A DNA stretch of 64,000 bases from Methylovorus mays (GCF_020531915.1 NZ_JAJAVG010000004.1:186001-250000); one strand, 5' to 3'; shown: positions 15,652-25,498, numbered from the stretch's first letter. The notes: generated by a model not told the origin, from the letters alone. Numbers and translations are program-made.

Positions 15652-16668
15652 ATGCTAGTCTTACGTAACGGAATCTGGCAGATTCACCTGATGAAACCCG
15701 ATGGCTCTAAGCTCAGGCAATCATCAAAGACGGCTGATAAGGTTCTGGCACAGAAGCTACATGACAAAATCTCTACCGAGCTATGGGAGGGTCGGTGGAT
15801 TGATCGTAACCAGAGCGGGAATATGACCCTGGATGCAGCATTCGATAAGGTCATGGCCCAGCGGTGGGAGAAGCAACGCTCTTGGTTTAGCGTCATTCAC
15901 AATTACAACCGATTCAAGAAGTATCTCAAGGGCAGCACTAAGCTCTCTGAGATTACCCGTGCCCGCTTGTGGGAGGTGATAGGTGAAATGCGTGAAGACG
16001 AGTATACCGATGGCACCATTAATCGTTCTATGGCGGTCATATCGACTATCCTGAAAACGGCTAGGGATGACTGGGAAGTGATTGAGAAGATACCCAAGGT
16101 TCCTCTGCTGAAGGTCGGGCGTGGGAGAATGCGCTGGCTTAAGGACGATGAAGAGTTACCCTTCCTTGAATGGTTTCGTAAGCAAGGGGACCACGATATG
16201 GTAGACCTGATCGAAGTATTGTTAGAGACAGGATGCCGTGTATCTGAAATCCTCAGGCTAAAGGACACAGACGTTCATATCAACGAGCGGAGGTTGTACC
16301 TGGGAATCACCAAAAGCGGGGAAGAGGAGTACCAGCCGCTGTCAGAATATGCTTTGCAGATATTCCTACGGCGTTATAAAATCGGAGTCCCGCCGTTCGA
16401 GGGGGTGTCTAGATGGGGAGCATTAAGCCGCTTTCAGACAGCCAAGCGACACCTAGGGTACGCCGATGACCACGAGCTAGTCCTACACACAATGAGACAC
16501 ACTTGCGCTAGTCGCTTGGTTCAAAGTGGAGTGGACTTGAAGCGAGTCCAAGAGTACATGAGGCACAAGGACATCAATACCACCTTGATCTATGCCAAGT
16601 TGTCCTCCGAGGAAAACGCTAAGACAGCCTCAGTATTTGATAAGAGACGCAGTGGTAATCGTAAGTAG
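15652..16668 (+). CDS. int: Tyrosine site-specific integrase
   Basis: This 338-residue phage-type integrase is the enzyme expected to have inserted the element into tRNA-Leu. The catalytic set is complete: R196 (ETGCRVSEILRL), H279 and R282 (LHTMRHTCASRLV), H305 (YMRHKDINTT) and nucleophile Y314 (LIYAKL). The N-terminal part has an arm-binding region (residues 1-55) and a SAM-like core-binding domain (about 58-145). The gene reads toward the right junction and ends 133 bp before it. That interval has a 9-bp imperfect inverted repeat (16762-16770 with 16782-16790) that could be an arm site. No excisionase gene is recognisable. Confidence 0.95.
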   Translation: MLVLRNGIWQIHLMKPDGSKLRQSSKTADKVLAQKLHDKISTELWEGRWIDRNQSGNMTLDAAFDKVMAQRWEKQRSWFSVIHNYNRFKKYLKGSTKLSEITRARLWEVIGEMREDEYTDGTINRSMAVISTILKTARDDWEVIEKIPKVPLLKVGRGRMRWLKDDEELPFLEWFRKQGDHDMVDLIEVLLETGCRVSEILRLKDTDVHINERRLYLGITKSGEEEYQPLSEYALQIFLRRYKIGVPPFEGVSRWGALSRFQTAKRHLGYADDHELVLHTMRHTCASRLVQSGVDLKRVQEYMRHKDINTTLIYAKLSSEENAKTASVFDKRRSGNRK

Positions 16669-16801
16669 TAAGTGTGTCTATTTTGTGTTTTCACCTGCAC
16701 AAATTTGACACAGGTAACATGGATGTACAGGTGGGGGTTAAGCCCAAGATTACCTAATAAGTGTATGTTTTGTAACGATTTAAGCATACATTTTGACACA
16801 T
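16669..16801 (+). other. Element right-end region upstream of rebuilt tRNA-Leu
   Basis: No gene is present. It holds an imperfect inverted repeat TGTATGTTT/AAGCATACA (16762-16770 and 16782-16790), and TTGACA at 16705-16710 and 16793-16798. Neither TTGACA has a good -10 box at 16-18 bp that could start the tRNA transcript. Since the tRNA is now preceded by this DNA, transcription must come from here or from the integrase gene. Confidence 0.4.
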
Positions 16802-16840
16802 GCGAAAGTGGCGGAATTGGTAGACGCACTGGATTTAGGT
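16801..16840 (+). repeat. attR: right copy of the 40-bp direct repeat
   Basis: Identical to 7526-7565. It is the 5' half of the functional tRNA-Leu gene through the anticodon loop, and the host-derived 3' half follows it. The crossover occurred somewhere inside the 40 bp. Confidence 0.93.
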
Positions 16841-16886
16841 TCCAGCGCCGCAAGGCGTGAGAGTTCGAGTCTCTCCTTTCGCACCA
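16802..16886 (+). tRNA. leuW: tRNA-Leu (anticodon UAG)
   Basis: An 85-nt class II tRNA: acceptor GCGAAAG/CTTTCGC, anticodon stem CTGGA/TCCAG with loop TTTAGGT giving anticodon TAG (reads CUN Leu codons), a variable arm, T-loop TTCGAGT, A73 and encoded CCA (16884-16886). Its 5' half is duplicated at 7527-7565, marking element insertion. The tig gene starts 31 bases after it. The symbol follows E. coli usage for the UAG isoacceptor and is tentative. Confidence 0.95.
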
Positions 16887-16917
16887 GACAACTTCTTTAG
16901 CTTTTAAGGAATACAGC

Positions 16918-18219
16918 ATGGCAGCAACCGTTGAAACCATCAGCAATCTCGAGCGCCGCATTACCGTTTCGGTGCCACTGAAGCCTATCGAGGAAGAAGT
17001 GACTCAGCGGATCAATCGTTTGGCTAGAACTGCCAAGCTGCCAGGGTTCCGTCCGGGCAAAGTCCCCATGAAGCTGGTTTATCAGCAATATGGTGCTCAG
17101 GTGCGCGACGAAGTGTTCTCAGGTGCTGTTGAGCGTACCTTTACTGAAGCCGTGCAAGAGAACAAGCTGCGTGTTGCTGGCTACCCTAATATCGAGCCAA
17201 AGCAATCCGAAGGTGGCGATCATTTTGAGTACGTGGCTACCTTTGAAGTGTTTCCCGAATTTGAAATTGGCGATCTGAGTAAGGTCAAGATTGAGCGCCC
17301 GGTTCTTGAGGTCGGCGAGGCTGATGTCAAGAAAACGACCGATGTCCTGCTGAAGCAGCGCGCCACTTACGAGCCAGTAAAACGCGCATCCAAAAAGGGT
17401 GACAAGGTGAATATTGCCCTGCGTGCATTGATTGATGGCAACGAGGTTGAGCGTACTTCCGAGCAAGGTCTTGATCTGATTCTGGGTGAGGGCGGTCGTG
17501 TGGCTGAGTTCGATGACAATCTGATCGGGAACAAGGTTGGCAGCCAGAAAACGTTTGATATTGCCTATCCGGCAGAGCACAAGCCGGAACAATTGGCTGG
17601 CAAGACGGTCACTTATGAAGTGACGTTCAATACGGTTGAACAAGCCAAGCTGCCTGAACTGGATGCTGACTTCGCCCGCGGTCTTGGAGTGGAAGATGGC
17701 GACGTTGAAAAAATGAAAGCTGAAATCAAGCAAAGCCTGGAGCAGGAAGTCGCCAAGCGCGTGCGTGCCAAGGTGAAGGAGCAAGTGTTCCAGGCCTTGG
17801 TTGAGAATGTTGCCCTTGAGTTGCCGAAGGCGATTATTGAGGCTGAAACAAATCGCGTCATGCAGGCTACCCAAAATAATCTGCAACAACGTGGTGTGGA
17901 TGTAAGCACGGTTACTCTTGATCCAGCGATGTTTGAGGAGCAAGCCAAGCGCAACGCAAGCCTGCGTCTCATTCTGTCTGAGTTGGTGAACAAGAATTCA
18001 TTGCAGGCCAATGCCGAGCAGGTGCGTGCCATGGTGGATCAGTTTGCACAGAGCTTTGAGCGTCCTGAAGATGTCGTTCGTTGGTACTACGACGATCCTA
18101 AGCGTCTGGATGAGCCTGCTTCCCTGGCAACCGAAGAAAACGTGGTTAACTGGGTGTTGCAGTCCGCCAAGGTGAGCGACAAGAAAGTTAAATTTGACGA
18201 TTTGATGGGGAATGCTTAA
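16918..18219 (+). CDS. tig: Trigger factor, ribosome-associated chaperone
   Basis: The 433-residue protein is the usual trigger factor length. It binds ribosomal protein L23 at the exit tunnel and shields nascent chains; its middle domain is a peptidyl-prolyl isomerase. The N-terminal ribosome-binding signature is clear: [14 protein letters not shown] (about residues 42-55, containing the GFRxGKxP motif). The FKBP-like domain spans about 155-245, and the C-terminal helical arms follow. An AAGGA ribosome site precedes the ATG. The stop overlaps the clpP start (TAATG), so translation is coupled. The gene directly follows tRNA-Leu and heads the protein quality-control cluster. Confidence 0.98.
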   Translation: MAATVETISNLERRITVSVPLKPIEEEVTQRINRLARTAKLPGFRPGKVPMKLVYQQYGAQVRDEVFSGAVERTFTEAVQENKLRVAGYPNIEPKQSEGGDHFEYVATFEVFPEFEIGDLSKVKIERPVLEVGEADVKKTTDVLLKQRATYEPVKRASKKGDKVNIALRALIDGNEVERTSEQGLDLILGEGGRVAEFDDNLIGNKVGSQKTFDIAYPAEHKPEQLAGKTVTYEVTFNTVEQAKLPELDADFARGLGVEDGDVEKMKAEIKQSLEQEVAKRVRAKVKEQVFQALVENVALELPKAIIEAETNRVMQATQNNLQQRGVDVSTVTLDPAMFEEQAKRNASLRLILSELVNKNSLQANAEQVRAMVDQFAQSFERPEDVVRWYYDDPKRLDEPASLATEENVVNWVLQSAKVSDKKVKFDDLMGNA

Positions 18220-18845
18220 TGAGCATGCAAAGTCAGTGGGAACCGCAAGGCCTGGGGTATATCCCCATGGTCATCGAGCAAAGTGGGCGTGGTGAGCGTG
18301 CATACGACATCTACTCCCGCTTGTTGCGCGAGCGTGTGATTTTTCTGGTAGGTCCGGTAAATGACATGACTGCCAACCTGGTAGTCGCGCAATTGCTGTT
18401 TCTGGAAGCGGAAAATCCTGACAAGGACATCTCGCTCTATATCAATTCCCCTGGCGGTTCCGTGACCGCTGGCATGGCAATCTATGACACCATGCAGTTC
18501 ATCAAGCCGGATGTAAGCACTTTGTGTATTGGTCAGGCGGCCAGCATGGGGGCTTTGCTGTTAACAGCAGGTGCCAAGGACAAGCGGTTTTGCCTGCCTA
18601 ACTCGCGCGTGATGATTCACCAACCATTAGGCGGGTTCCAGGGTCAGGCTTCCGATATTGAAATTCACGCCAAAGAGATTCTCTATTTGCGTGAAAAGCT
18701 CAACCTGATTCTGGCCAGTCACACTGGTCAGCCAGTGGATGTGATTGAACGCGATACGGATCGTGATAATTTCATGAGTGCGCAGCAGTCGGTCAATTAC
18801 GGCTTGGTCGACAAGGTGATTGCAAGTCGTACTGATGCCGCTTAA
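18219..18845 (+). CDS. clpP: ATP-dependent Clp protease proteolytic subunit
   Basis: At 208 residues this is the serine peptidase that forms the double heptameric chamber loaded by ClpX or ClpA. The catalytic triad is present: S109 in [13 protein letters not shown]134 in [10 protein letters not shown] and D183 in RDTDRDNF. It begins at the A of the tig stop (TAATG) and lies 34 bp before clpX. The first 11 or so residues would be a propeptide removed on assembly, as in E. coli. Confidence 0.98.
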   Translation: MSMQSQWEPQGLGYIPMVIEQSGRGERAYDIYSRLLRERVIFLVGPVNDMTANLVVAQLLFLEAENPDKDISLYINSPGGSVTAGMAIYDTMQFIKPDVSTLCIGQAASMGALLLTAGAKDKRFCLPNSRVMIHQPLGGFQGQASDIEIHAKEILYLREKLNLILASHTGQPVDVIERDTDRDNFMSAQQSVNYGLVDKVIASRTDAA

Positions 18846-18879
18846 GATGGTGTCGTGCGTTTCAGATTAGGATAGTTTC

Positions 18880-20151
18880 ATGACTAAAGAAGCCGAAGGC
18901 GAAAAGTTACTATATTGCTCGTTCTGCGGTAAAAGCCAGCACGAAGTCAGAAAGCTGATTGCAGGTCCATCCGTATTCATTTGCGATGAGTGCGTGGATC
19001 TTTGCAATGACATCATTCGTGAAGAAGTGCAGGGCGACAGCAGCCTGAAGCCAAATGGCGACCTGCCCACTCCCAAAGAAATCTGCAATATCCTTGACCA
19101 GTACGTTATCGGTCAAACCCAGGCCAAGAAAAACCTGGCAGTAGCGGTATACAACCACTACAAGCGTCTGGACCAGTCTGCGACGAAAGACAAGGATGAG
19201 GTTGAGATTGCCAAGAGTAACATTCTGGTCATTGGCCCAACAGGCTCGGGTAAAACCTTGCTGGCTCAGACTCTCGCACGTCTTCTGGATGTGCCGTTTG
19301 TCATGGCCGATGCGACCACGCTGACCGAAGCGGGCTATGTGGGCGAAGATGTTGAAAACATCATGCAAAAACTTTTGCAAAAATGCGACTACGACATCGA
19401 AAAAGCCCAGCGCGGTATCGTATATATCGATGAAATCGACAAGATTTCCCGTAAATCCGACAATCCTTCCATCACCCGGGATGTATCGGGCGAGGGCGTG
19501 CAACAAGCCCTGCTCAAGCTGATCGAAGGTACGGTTGCTTCAGTTCCTCCACAAGGTGGTCGCAAGCATCCTAATCAAGAATTTGTGCAGCTGGATACCA
19601 CCAACATCCTGTTCATTTGCGGTGGCGCATTTGATGGTCTGGACAAGATCATTCGCCGTCGCTCGGAAAAGGGTGGCATTGGTTTCGGCGCTGAAGTGAA
19701 GAGCAAGGATGATCTGCGCGAAGTCGGCGAAGTATTGCGTGAAGTTGAGCCGGAAGATCTGATCAAGTTTGGTCTGATTCCTGAGTTTGTTGGCCGTTTG
19801 CCCGCTATTGCCACTCTGGAATCGCTGGACGAAGACGCCTTGATGAAGATTCTGGTTGAGCCCAAGAATGCGCTGACCAAGCAATATGCCAAGCTGTTCA
19901 AGATGGAAGGCGTGGAACTCGAGTTCCGTGAATCTGCTCTGCGCCTGATCTCCAAGAAAGCATTGGAACGCAAAACAGGCGCGCGTGGCCTGCGCTCCAT
20001 CATGGAGCACGCTTTGCTTGAGATCATGTTTGACCTGCCTTCCATTTCCAACCTCACCAAAGTGGTTGTCGATGAGGGTGTCGTTCGAGGCAATAATCCT
20101 CCCATCATGATTTACTCCGAGGAAGCTCGGACTGCAGAATCCGCCAGCTAA
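18880..20151 (+). CDS. clpX: ClpX, AAA+ unfoldase of ClpXP
   Basis: The 423-residue protein has the N-terminal C4 zinc domain (C13, C16, C35, C38: YCSFCGK ... [10 protein letters not shown]), which recognises substrates and adaptors. The AAA+ module follows, with Walker A GPTGSGKT (119-126), Walker [10 protein letters not shown] and the sensor/arginine-finger region. The IGF-type loop that docks on ClpP is in the expected region. It unfolds tagged proteins (for example ssrA-tagged) and feeds them to ClpP, encoded just upstream. A 169-bp gap separates it from lon. Confidence 0.98.
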   Translation: MTKEAEGEKLLYCSFCGKSQHEVRKLIAGPSVFICDECVDLCNDIIREEVQGDSSLKPNGDLPTPKEICNILDQYVIGQTQAKKNLAVAVYNHYKRLDQSATKDKDEVEIAKSNILVIGPTGSGKTLLAQTLARLLDVPFVMADATTLTEAGYVGEDVENIMQKLLQKCDYDIEKAQRGIVYIDEIDKISRKSDNPSITRDVSGEGVQQALLKLIEGTVASVPPQGGRKHPNQEFVQLDTTNILFICGGAFDGLDKIIRRRSEKGGIGFGAEVKSKDDLREVGEVLREVEPEDLIKFGLIPEFVGRLPAIATLESLDEDALMKILVEPKNALTKQYAKLFKMEGVELEFRESALRLISKKALERKTGARGLRSIMEHALLEIMFDLPSISNLTKVVVDEGVVRGNNPPIMIYSEEARTAESAS

Positions 20152-20235
20152 CTGGCCGGTATGGTGGCGGGAGCCAGGCGATTGTCTGCTCCCGCACCTC
20201 ACGTTCTTTCGCATCATGCTTTTTTCGTACTGGCT

Positions 20236-20263
20236 CTTGAAGCGCCGGTGTTCGCCCCCAATT
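20236..20263 (+). promoter_or_regulatory. Candidate sigma-32 heat-shock promoter for lon
   Basis: CTTGAAG (20236-20242) and CCCCAAT (20256-20262) are separated by 14 bp counted after CTTGAA, close to the sigma-32 consensus CTTGAA-N13-15-CCCCATNT. It lies about 60 bp before the lon ATG. lon is a classic heat-shock gene in proteobacteria, which fits. Confidence 0.5.
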
Positions 20264-20320
20264 GACTAACATACGCGCACGGTATGTTGCTGTGCGCGGC
20301 CAACACTGAAGGTTTCCTCA

Positions 20321-22756
20321 ATGACTGATCAAGAATTGCCAGTTTTCTCCGCTGATTCCGGTTTGATGCCGCTTCTGCCGCTGCGCGATGTGGTGGTCTA
20401 TCCTCATCTGGTTATCCCGCTGTTCGTCGGTCGGGCCAAGTCTGTCAGAGCGCTTGAACTTGCCTCCGAAAACAACAAAGAAATTTTGCTGGTTGCCCAG
20501 AAGTCCCCCAATAAGGATGAGCCGGATGCGGCTGATCTTTACGAAGTGGGCACCATTGCTACGGTTTTGCAGATGCTCAAGCTGCCCGACGGCACCGTCA
20601 AGGTGCTGGTTGAGGGGGTTGATCGTGCACGCGTAACCGAGTTTGTGGAAACGCAGGATTGCTTTGCAGCCAAGGCCGTGCGCATTGAAAATGACGCCGA
20701 AGATGACAGCGAAACCCAGGCTTTGATGCGGACTGTGTTTACCCAATTTGATCAGTACGTAAAACTGAACAAGAAGATTCCTCCTGAGATTCTGACTTCA
20801 CTGGCAACCATTGACGACGCCGGTCGTCTGGCAGATACCATTACGGCCCATCTCACCCTCAAGCTTGAAGAAAAGCAGCGCATTCTCGAAATGTTCAGCG
20901 TATCCGCACGTCTTGAACATTTGCTGAGCCTTCTTGAGTCTGAAATTGACATTCTGCAGGTCGAGAAGCGTATTCGTGGCCGCGTGAAACGCCAGATGGA
21001 AAAGAGCCAGCGGGAGTACTACCTGAATGAGCAGGTGAAGGCTATTCAGAAAGAGCTGGGCGAGCAGGATGAGAGCGTTGAACTGGATGAGCTTGAGGTC
21101 CGCATCAAAGCGGCCAAAATGACCAAGGAAGCCACTGCTAAAGCCAACGCTGAGCTGAAGAAGCTCAAGATGATGTCGCCTATGTCGGCAGAGGCGACTG
21201 TGGTTCGTAATTACATCGAAACCCTGGTGAATCTGCCATGGAAGAAGAAAACCAAGATCAGTCAGAATCTTGGCACCGCAGAAGATATTCTGGATGCAGA
21301 TCATTATGGTTTGGATAAGGTTAAAGAGCGGATTGTTGAGTATCTCGCCGTGCAGCAGCGCGTGGATAAACTCAAGGCGCCTATTCTTTGCTTGGTAGGG
21401 CCTCCTGGTGTAGGTAAGACTTCGCTGGGGCAAAGCATTGCCAAGGCAGTAAACCGCAAGTTTGTGCGCATGGCTTTGGGTGGTGTGCGTGATGAATCCG
21501 AGATTCGTGGTCATCGCCGTACTTATATCGGTTCGATGCCAGGCAAGGTTTTGCAGAGCATGGCGAAGGTCGGCGTCAAGAATCCTTTGTTCCTGCTGGA
21601 TGAAGTGGACAAGATGGGCCAGGATTTCCGTGGAGACCCATCCTCGGCCTTGCTGGAGGTGCTGGACCCTGAGCAGAACCATACTTTCGTCGATCACTAT
21701 GTCGAGGTCGAATATGACCTGTCAGATGTGATGTTTGTCGCCACGGCCAATTCGCTCAATATTCCTGCACCGTTGCTGGACCGTATGGAAGTCATTCGTC
21801 TGGCTGGCTATACCGAAGATGAAAAAGTAAATATCGCCATGCGTTATTTGCTGCCAAAGCAGATCAAGACACACGGTTTGCAAGACAGTGAGATCAGTGT
21901 TCCTGAGGCTGTGATTCGCGATGTCGTGCGCTATTACACCCGTGAAGCGGGTGTCCGTAGTCTGGATAGGGAAATCTCCAAAATCTGCCGCAAGGTAGTG
22001 AAGGAATTGCTGACCGCCAAGTCGCGCAAGCTCAAAACGCCTCGCAAGGTTGTGGTCAGCACTAAAAACCTCGACAAATATCTCGGGGTTCAGCGGTACG
22101 ACTACGGTGTTGCGGCCAAGGAAAATCAGGTAGGGCAGGTAACGGGTCTGGCTTGGACGGAAGTTGGTGGCGAATTGCTGACGATTGAGTCTGTATTGCT
22201 GCCAGGTAAGGGCAAAGTGACTACCACCGGCAAGCTCGGCGAAGTCATGCAGGAGTCGATTCAGGCTGCCATGAGCGTGGTGCGTAGCCGCGCCAAGCAA
22301 TTGGGAATATCGGAAGATTTCTACGAGAAGAATGACATCCATATTCACTTGCCTGAGGGGGCAACCCCTAAGGATGGTCCAAGCGCAGGCATTGCCATTA
22401 CCACGGCGCTGGTTTCCATCCTGGCAGGCATCCCCGTACGGGCTGATGTTGCCATGACGGGTGAAATTACCTTGCGAGGTGAGGTACTGCCGATTGGTGG
22501 TCTGAAGGAAAAGCTGCTAGCGGCGCACCGTGGTGGAATCAAAACGGTATTGATCCCTGATCAGAATGTGAAGGATCTGGTGGAAATACCCGAGAACATC
22601 AAGAGTTGTCTTGAAATTCACCCGGTAAAGTGGATTGAGCAAGTGCTTGAACTAGCACTTGAACGTGTCCCTCACCCCAAGGAAGAGCCTGAGGCGTTGC
22701 CTGATACCAAGGGCGAGTTGCCTGCCAAGGACGTTTCTGCAATCACTACCCACTAA
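20321..22756 (+). CDS. lon: Lon ATP-dependent protease (La)
   Basis: This 811-residue LonA-type protease degrades misfolded and regulatory proteins in the cytoplasm. It has the N-terminal LON substrate domain (about 15-210), a coiled-coil, and the AAA+ domain with Walker A GPPGVGKT (360-367) and Walker B FLLDEVDK. The C-terminal serine protease domain has the Ser-Lys dyad S688 ([10 protein letters not shown]) and K731 (IGGLKEK). Length and spacing match E. coli Lon (S679/K722). It lies between clpX and hupB, in the usual beta/gammaproteobacterial order, and is preceded by a sigma-32-like promoter. Confidence 0.98.
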   Translation: MTDQELPVFSADSGLMPLLPLRDVVVYPHLVIPLFVGRAKSVRALELASENNKEILLVAQKSPNKDEPDAADLYEVGTIATVLQMLKLPDGTVKVLVEGVDRARVTEFVETQDCFAAKAVRIENDAEDDSETQALMRTVFTQFDQYVKLNKKIPPEILTSLATIDDAGRLADTITAHLTLKLEEKQRILEMFSVSARLEHLLSLLESEIDILQVEKRIRGRVKRQMEKSQREYYLNEQVKAIQKELGEQDESVELDELEVRIKAAKMTKEATAKANAELKKLKMMSPMSAEATVVRNYIETLVNLPWKKKTKISQNLGTAEDILDADHYGLDKVKERIVEYLAVQQRVDKLKAPILCLVGPPGVGKTSLGQSIAKAVNRKFVRMALGGVRDESEIRGHRRTYIGSMPGKVLQSMAKVGVKNPLFLLDEVDKMGQDFRGDPSSALLEVLDPEQNHTFVDHYVEVEYDLSDVMFVATANSLNIPAPLLDRMEVIRLAGYTEDEKVNIAMRYLLPKQIKTHGLQDSEISVPEAVIRDVVRYYTREAGVRSLDREISKICRKVVKELLTAKSRKLKTPRKVVVSTKNLDKYLGVQRYDYGVAAKENQVGQVTGLAWTEVGGELLTIESVLLPGKGKVTTTGKLGEVMQESIQAAMSVVRSRAKQLGISEDFYEKNDIHIHLPEGATPKDGPSAGIAITTALVSILAGIPVRADVAMTGEITLRGEVLPIGGLKEKLLAAHRGGIKTVLIPDQNVKDLVEIPENIKSCLEIHPVKWIEQVLELALERVPHPKEEPEALPDTKGELPAKDVSAITTH

Positions 22757-22763
22757 GGCAAAT

Positions 22764-22804
22764 GCCGTAAAAGCTTGACACAAGCTTTTACGGCTTGCTA
22801 TAAA
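22764..22804 (+). promoter_or_regulatory. hupB sigma-70 promoter embedded in a hairpin
   Basis: TTGACA at 22775-22780 and TATAAA at 22799-22804 are 18 bp apart, a strong sigma-70 promoter 56 bp before the hupB start. The -35 box sits in the loop of a perfect 13-bp inverted repeat (22764-22776 with 22782-22794), which may also act as the lon terminator, although the T-run is short. Confidence 0.7.
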
Positions 22805-22859
22805 GCATTTCACAGGGGGATTCGGTCCTGTATTCAATAATCGTCGAAAGGGGTTATAC

Positions 22860-23132
22860 GTGAACAAGTCTGAACTGATTGATGAAATCGCCAAGGCTGC
22901 AGGCATCTCCAAAGCTGCGGCAGGTCGTTCGTTGGATGCAACTACTGCTGCTGTTACCAAGGCATTGAAAAAAGGGGACATTGTGACCCTCATCGGCTTC
23001 GGTAGTTTCTATGTAGGCAAACGCGCGGCGCGTAATGGCCGCAACCCTCGTACTGGTACCACCATCAAGATCAAGGCTGCCAATTCCCCCAAATTTAGAG
23101 CTGGCAAAGCCCTGAAGGATGCTGTAAACTAG
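22860..23132 (+). CDS. hupB: DNA-binding protein HU-beta
   Basis: The 90-residue protein is a typical [25 protein letters not shown]-terminal helices, the GFGSF turn, and the beta-arm with RNPRTG ([13 protein letters not shown]). It is the nucleoid protein that bends DNA as a dimer. It starts with GTG at 22860 behind GAAAGGGG and has its own strong promoter after lon. The lon-hupB order is conserved in many proteobacteria. Two tRNA genes follow within 160 bp. Confidence 0.97.
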   Translation: MNKSELIDEIAKAAGISKAAAGRSLDATTAAVTKALKKGDIVTLIGFGSFYVGKRAARNGRNPRTGTTIKIKAANSPKFRAGKALKDAVN

Positions 23133-23157
23133 CGTTCTTTGCTGATGAGCGCAAAAT

Positions 23158-23233
23158 GGGTGCTTAGCTCAGTTGGTAGAGCGTCGCCCTTACAAGGCGA
23201 ATGTCGGCGGTTCGACCCCGTCAGCACCCACCA
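23158..23233 (+). tRNA. tRNA-Val (anticodon UAC)
   Basis: A 76-nt cloverleaf: acceptor GGGTGCT/AGCACCC, anticodon stem TCGCC/GGCGA with loop CTTACAA (anticodon TAC), T-arm GGCGG-TTCGACC-CCGTC, A73 and encoded CCA. It lies 25 bp after hupB. Confidence 0.97.
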
Positions 23234-23289
23234 ATAATCATCAGCATTCGCGATAGCAAGCTCACAGGCATGCTCCTGCGCAAGTTTTA

Positions 23290-23366
23290 GGAGTGGTAGT
23301 TCAGTTGGTTAGAATACCGGCCTGTCACGCCGGGGGTCGCGGGTTCGAGCCCCGTCCACTCCGCCA
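23290..23366 (+). tRNA. tRNA-Asp (anticodon GUC)
   Basis: A 77-nt cloverleaf: acceptor GGAGTGG/CCACTCC, anticodon stem CCGGC/GCCGG with loop CTGTCAC (anticodon GTC), T-loop TTCGAGC, G73 and encoded CCA. It is probably co-transcribed with tRNA-Val 56 bp upstream and ends before a strong terminator. Confidence 0.97.
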
Positions 23367-23376
23367 GAGAATCCAG

Positions 23377-23413
23377 AGCCCGCGTTTTTAAAAACGCGGG
23401 CTTCTCTGTTTTT
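23377..23413 (+). terminator. Terminator after tRNA-Asp
   Basis: A perfect 26-bp palindrome occupies 23377-23402 (arms of 13: AGCCCGCGTTTTT and complement), followed by TCTCTGTTTTT. It ends the hupB-tRNA-Val-tRNA-Asp transcript. Confidence 0.85.
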
Positions 23414-23575
23414 GCATTCTGCATATTCTTAATTACTCCCCATAATCTCCTCTTTCTATGCTGGCAACACCCGCCATTGCTATGCCGAGTATGGTATATT
23501 CTCCGATTAAGTTATTGGCTGACAGACTCATGTCTTGCAGCTGTTTAAGGTCATTGAAGAATAAGGCGTATCGTT

Positions 23576-25474
23576 ATGTTGGAAGCAATTCGTGAGCGTT
23601 CTAAAAGTTGGCTTGCAAAACTTATCCTAGCTGCAGTTACCATCCCGTTTGCCATTGTCGGTATTGATACTTATCTGAGAGATGCCGGTTCCAGTGTGTC
23701 GATTGCCAAGGTGGATGGCGAGTCGATTTCCGTTCAGGAATACAATAACTCCATGCAGCGTTTGCGTAATCAATTGCAAGCGGAAGGCAAAACCGATCCC
23801 TCCGTACTGGAACAGCCAGACGTCAAGCAATCCATTCTTGATCGCTTGATTATCAACCGTCTCTTGAACAATGCAGTGACCAAGAGTCATTTTGCTATTG
23901 GCGACGCTGCTCTGAGTGACCACATTATTACGCTTCCCGAATTTCAGGAAAACGGCAAGTTTTCACAGGAAACCTATGACCGCTTGCTGACCAGCAACAG
24001 GCTGACACCTTCTCAATTCGAATCCACCATGCGTACCGATCTGCTTGTGCAGCAAGCGAGAGAGGGCTTGGCTGCTCTGGCTTACCTGCCAGAACCAATT
24101 AGTAAGCAAACGCTGGCTACGGAGCACCAGCAACGTGAGGTGACGATTGCTGAAATAAAGACGGCTGATTTTCTTGACCAAGTGAAGGTCGATGAAGCCC
24201 AGATCAAAGCCTACTATGATCAGCACAAAGACAAGTTCAAGGTGCCGGAGCAGGTCAAGCTGGAGTTTGTCCTGTTTTCATCCAATAACCTTATCCCTAA
24301 AGTGCAAGTGTCGGATGAGGAAGTCAAAAAATACTACGACGAAAACGCTGCCAAATTTCAGGGTAACGAACAGCGTCGTGCCAGCCACATCCTGATCAGT
24401 TTCGGCGTGAGTGCGACCCCTGAAGCCAAGCAGCAGGCGAAAAAACAGGCTGAGGACGTGTTAGCGCAAGTACGTCAACATCCTGACCAGTTTGGCGAGC
24501 TTGCCAAGAAGTATTCCAAAGATCCAGGTTCTGCGGAAAAGGGTGGGGATTTGGGAAGCTTTGGTCGTGGAATGATGGTGAAGCCGTTCGAAGACGCAGT
24601 TTTCTCCATGAAACCTGGCGAAGTCAGCAATCTGGTGGAATCCGAGTTCGGTTATCACATCATCAAGTTGACTGAAATTACTGGTCAATCGCAAGGCTTC
24701 GATGCTGCCAAGCCACAAATCAAGGCTGAGTTGCTTTATCAGAAGGCAATCACGTTGTTTGCCGAGCAAGCAGAAAGTTTCAACAACATGGTATATGAGC
24801 AGTCGACTAGCCTGAAGCCAGTCGCTGACGCGTTTGGTTTGCAAGTGCAGCATACCGACTGGATCAGTCATGCAGATGGCGCCAAGTACTTCAAGAGCGA
24901 CAAGCTGATGAACATGGTATTCGCTGAAGAAGTCTTGAAAGACAAGCGTAATACTGAGGCGGTTGAAGTTTCTCCCAATAACCTGATTTCGGCCCGTGTC
25001 GTCGATTACAAGCCAGCTGCTCCCCGTTCTTATGAAGAAGTGAAGTCGGGTATTGAGGGTGTATTGAAGGCGGAACAGGCTGCGAAGCTGGCGATTAAAA
25101 AGGGTGAAGCCGCGCTGGCAGATCTGCGTCAGGGTAAATCACCCCAGTTAGACTGGATTCCGTCTGTCACGATTGACCGTAGCAATGCGCAAGGTCTGAC
25201 GGATGTAGCCATGAACAATGCGTTCAAGATTGATGTGAGCAAGCTACCTGCCTATGCTGGTGTGGCCGATAGCAACAAGGGCTACCTGCTGATCAAGGTA
25301 AATGGTGTGAATACTCCTCCAGCAAATGATGATGCCGATAAGGCATCCGCACGTGAGTTGCAAGCGGCTCTGGCTTCTGAGTATGTTGCTGCTTATGTGA
25401 AATCCCTGAAAGAGAAGAGCAAGATTACGGTAAATAGCCGTTTGTTGCTGAGTAGCGGAACTGGCGACCAATAG
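23576..25474 (+). CDS. ppiD: PpiD, membrane-anchored periplasmic folding factor
   Basis: The 632-residue protein has one N-terminal TM helix (LAKLILAAVTIPFAIVGI) with the short cytoplasmic tail MLEAIRERSKSW typical of PpiD. It is followed by SurA-like helical regions and a parvulin domain at about 266-366 (RRASHILISFG ... FGYHIIKLTEITGQ). It assists folding of proteins leaving the SecYEG translocon; the parvulin domain in E. coli PpiD is inactive. It follows the tRNA genes in the order usual after lon-hupB. A bidirectional terminator closes it. Confidence 0.95.
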   Translation: MLEAIRERSKSWLAKLILAAVTIPFAIVGIDTYLRDAGSSVSIAKVDGESISVQEYNNSMQRLRNQLQAEGKTDPSVLEQPDVKQSILDRLIINRLLNNAVTKSHFAIGDAALSDHIITLPEFQENGKFSQETYDRLLTSNRLTPSQFESTMRTDLLVQQAREGLAALAYLPEPISKQTLATEHQQREVTIAEIKTADFLDQVKVDEAQIKAYYDQHKDKFKVPEQVKLEFVLFSSNNLIPKVQVSDEEVKKYYDENAAKFQGNEQRRASHILISFGVSATPEAKQQAKKQAEDVLAQVRQHPDQFGELAKKYSKDPGSAEKGGDLGSFGRGMMVKPFEDAVFSMKPGEVSNLVESEFGYHIIKLTEITGQSQGFDAAKPQIKAELLYQKAITLFAEQAESFNNMVYEQSTSLKPVADAFGLQVQHTDWISHADGAKYFKSDKLMNMVFAEEVLKDKRNTEAVEVSPNNLISARVVDYKPAAPRSYEEVKSGIEGVLKAEQAAKLAIKKGEAALADLRQGKSPQLDWIPSVTIDRSNAQGLTDVAMNNAFKIDVSKLPAYAGVADSNKGYLLIKVNGVNTPPANDDADKASARELQAALASEYVAAYVKSLKEKSKITVNSRLLLSSGTGDQ

Positions 25475-25498
25475 TGATCGTGTTGTCGTATCAGGCAT

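Larger units (their letters stand above)
7566..16840. mobile_element. 9.3-kb integrative element in tRNA-Leu(UAG)
   Basis: The element is bounded by a 40-bp direct repeat of the tRNA-Leu 5' half, and an intact tyrosine integrase gene lies 133 bp from the right junction, reading toward it. Its cargo comprises umuDC, an IS256-family insertion, two small membrane-protein genes, a serine recombinase, a broken second tyrosine recombinase, a polymerase-like gene and a Cys/His-motif gene. There are no capsid, tail, conjugation or recognised replication-initiator genes, so it is either a decayed phage/plasmid or a satellite-like island. The genes flanking it (efflux operon, tig) are chromosomal. Mobility today is unknown. 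Confidence 0.9.

Noticed and set aside
7566-16840. Calling the island a complete prophage or conjugative element
   Set aside because: No capsid, terminase, tail, lysis, relaxase or type IV secretion genes are present.
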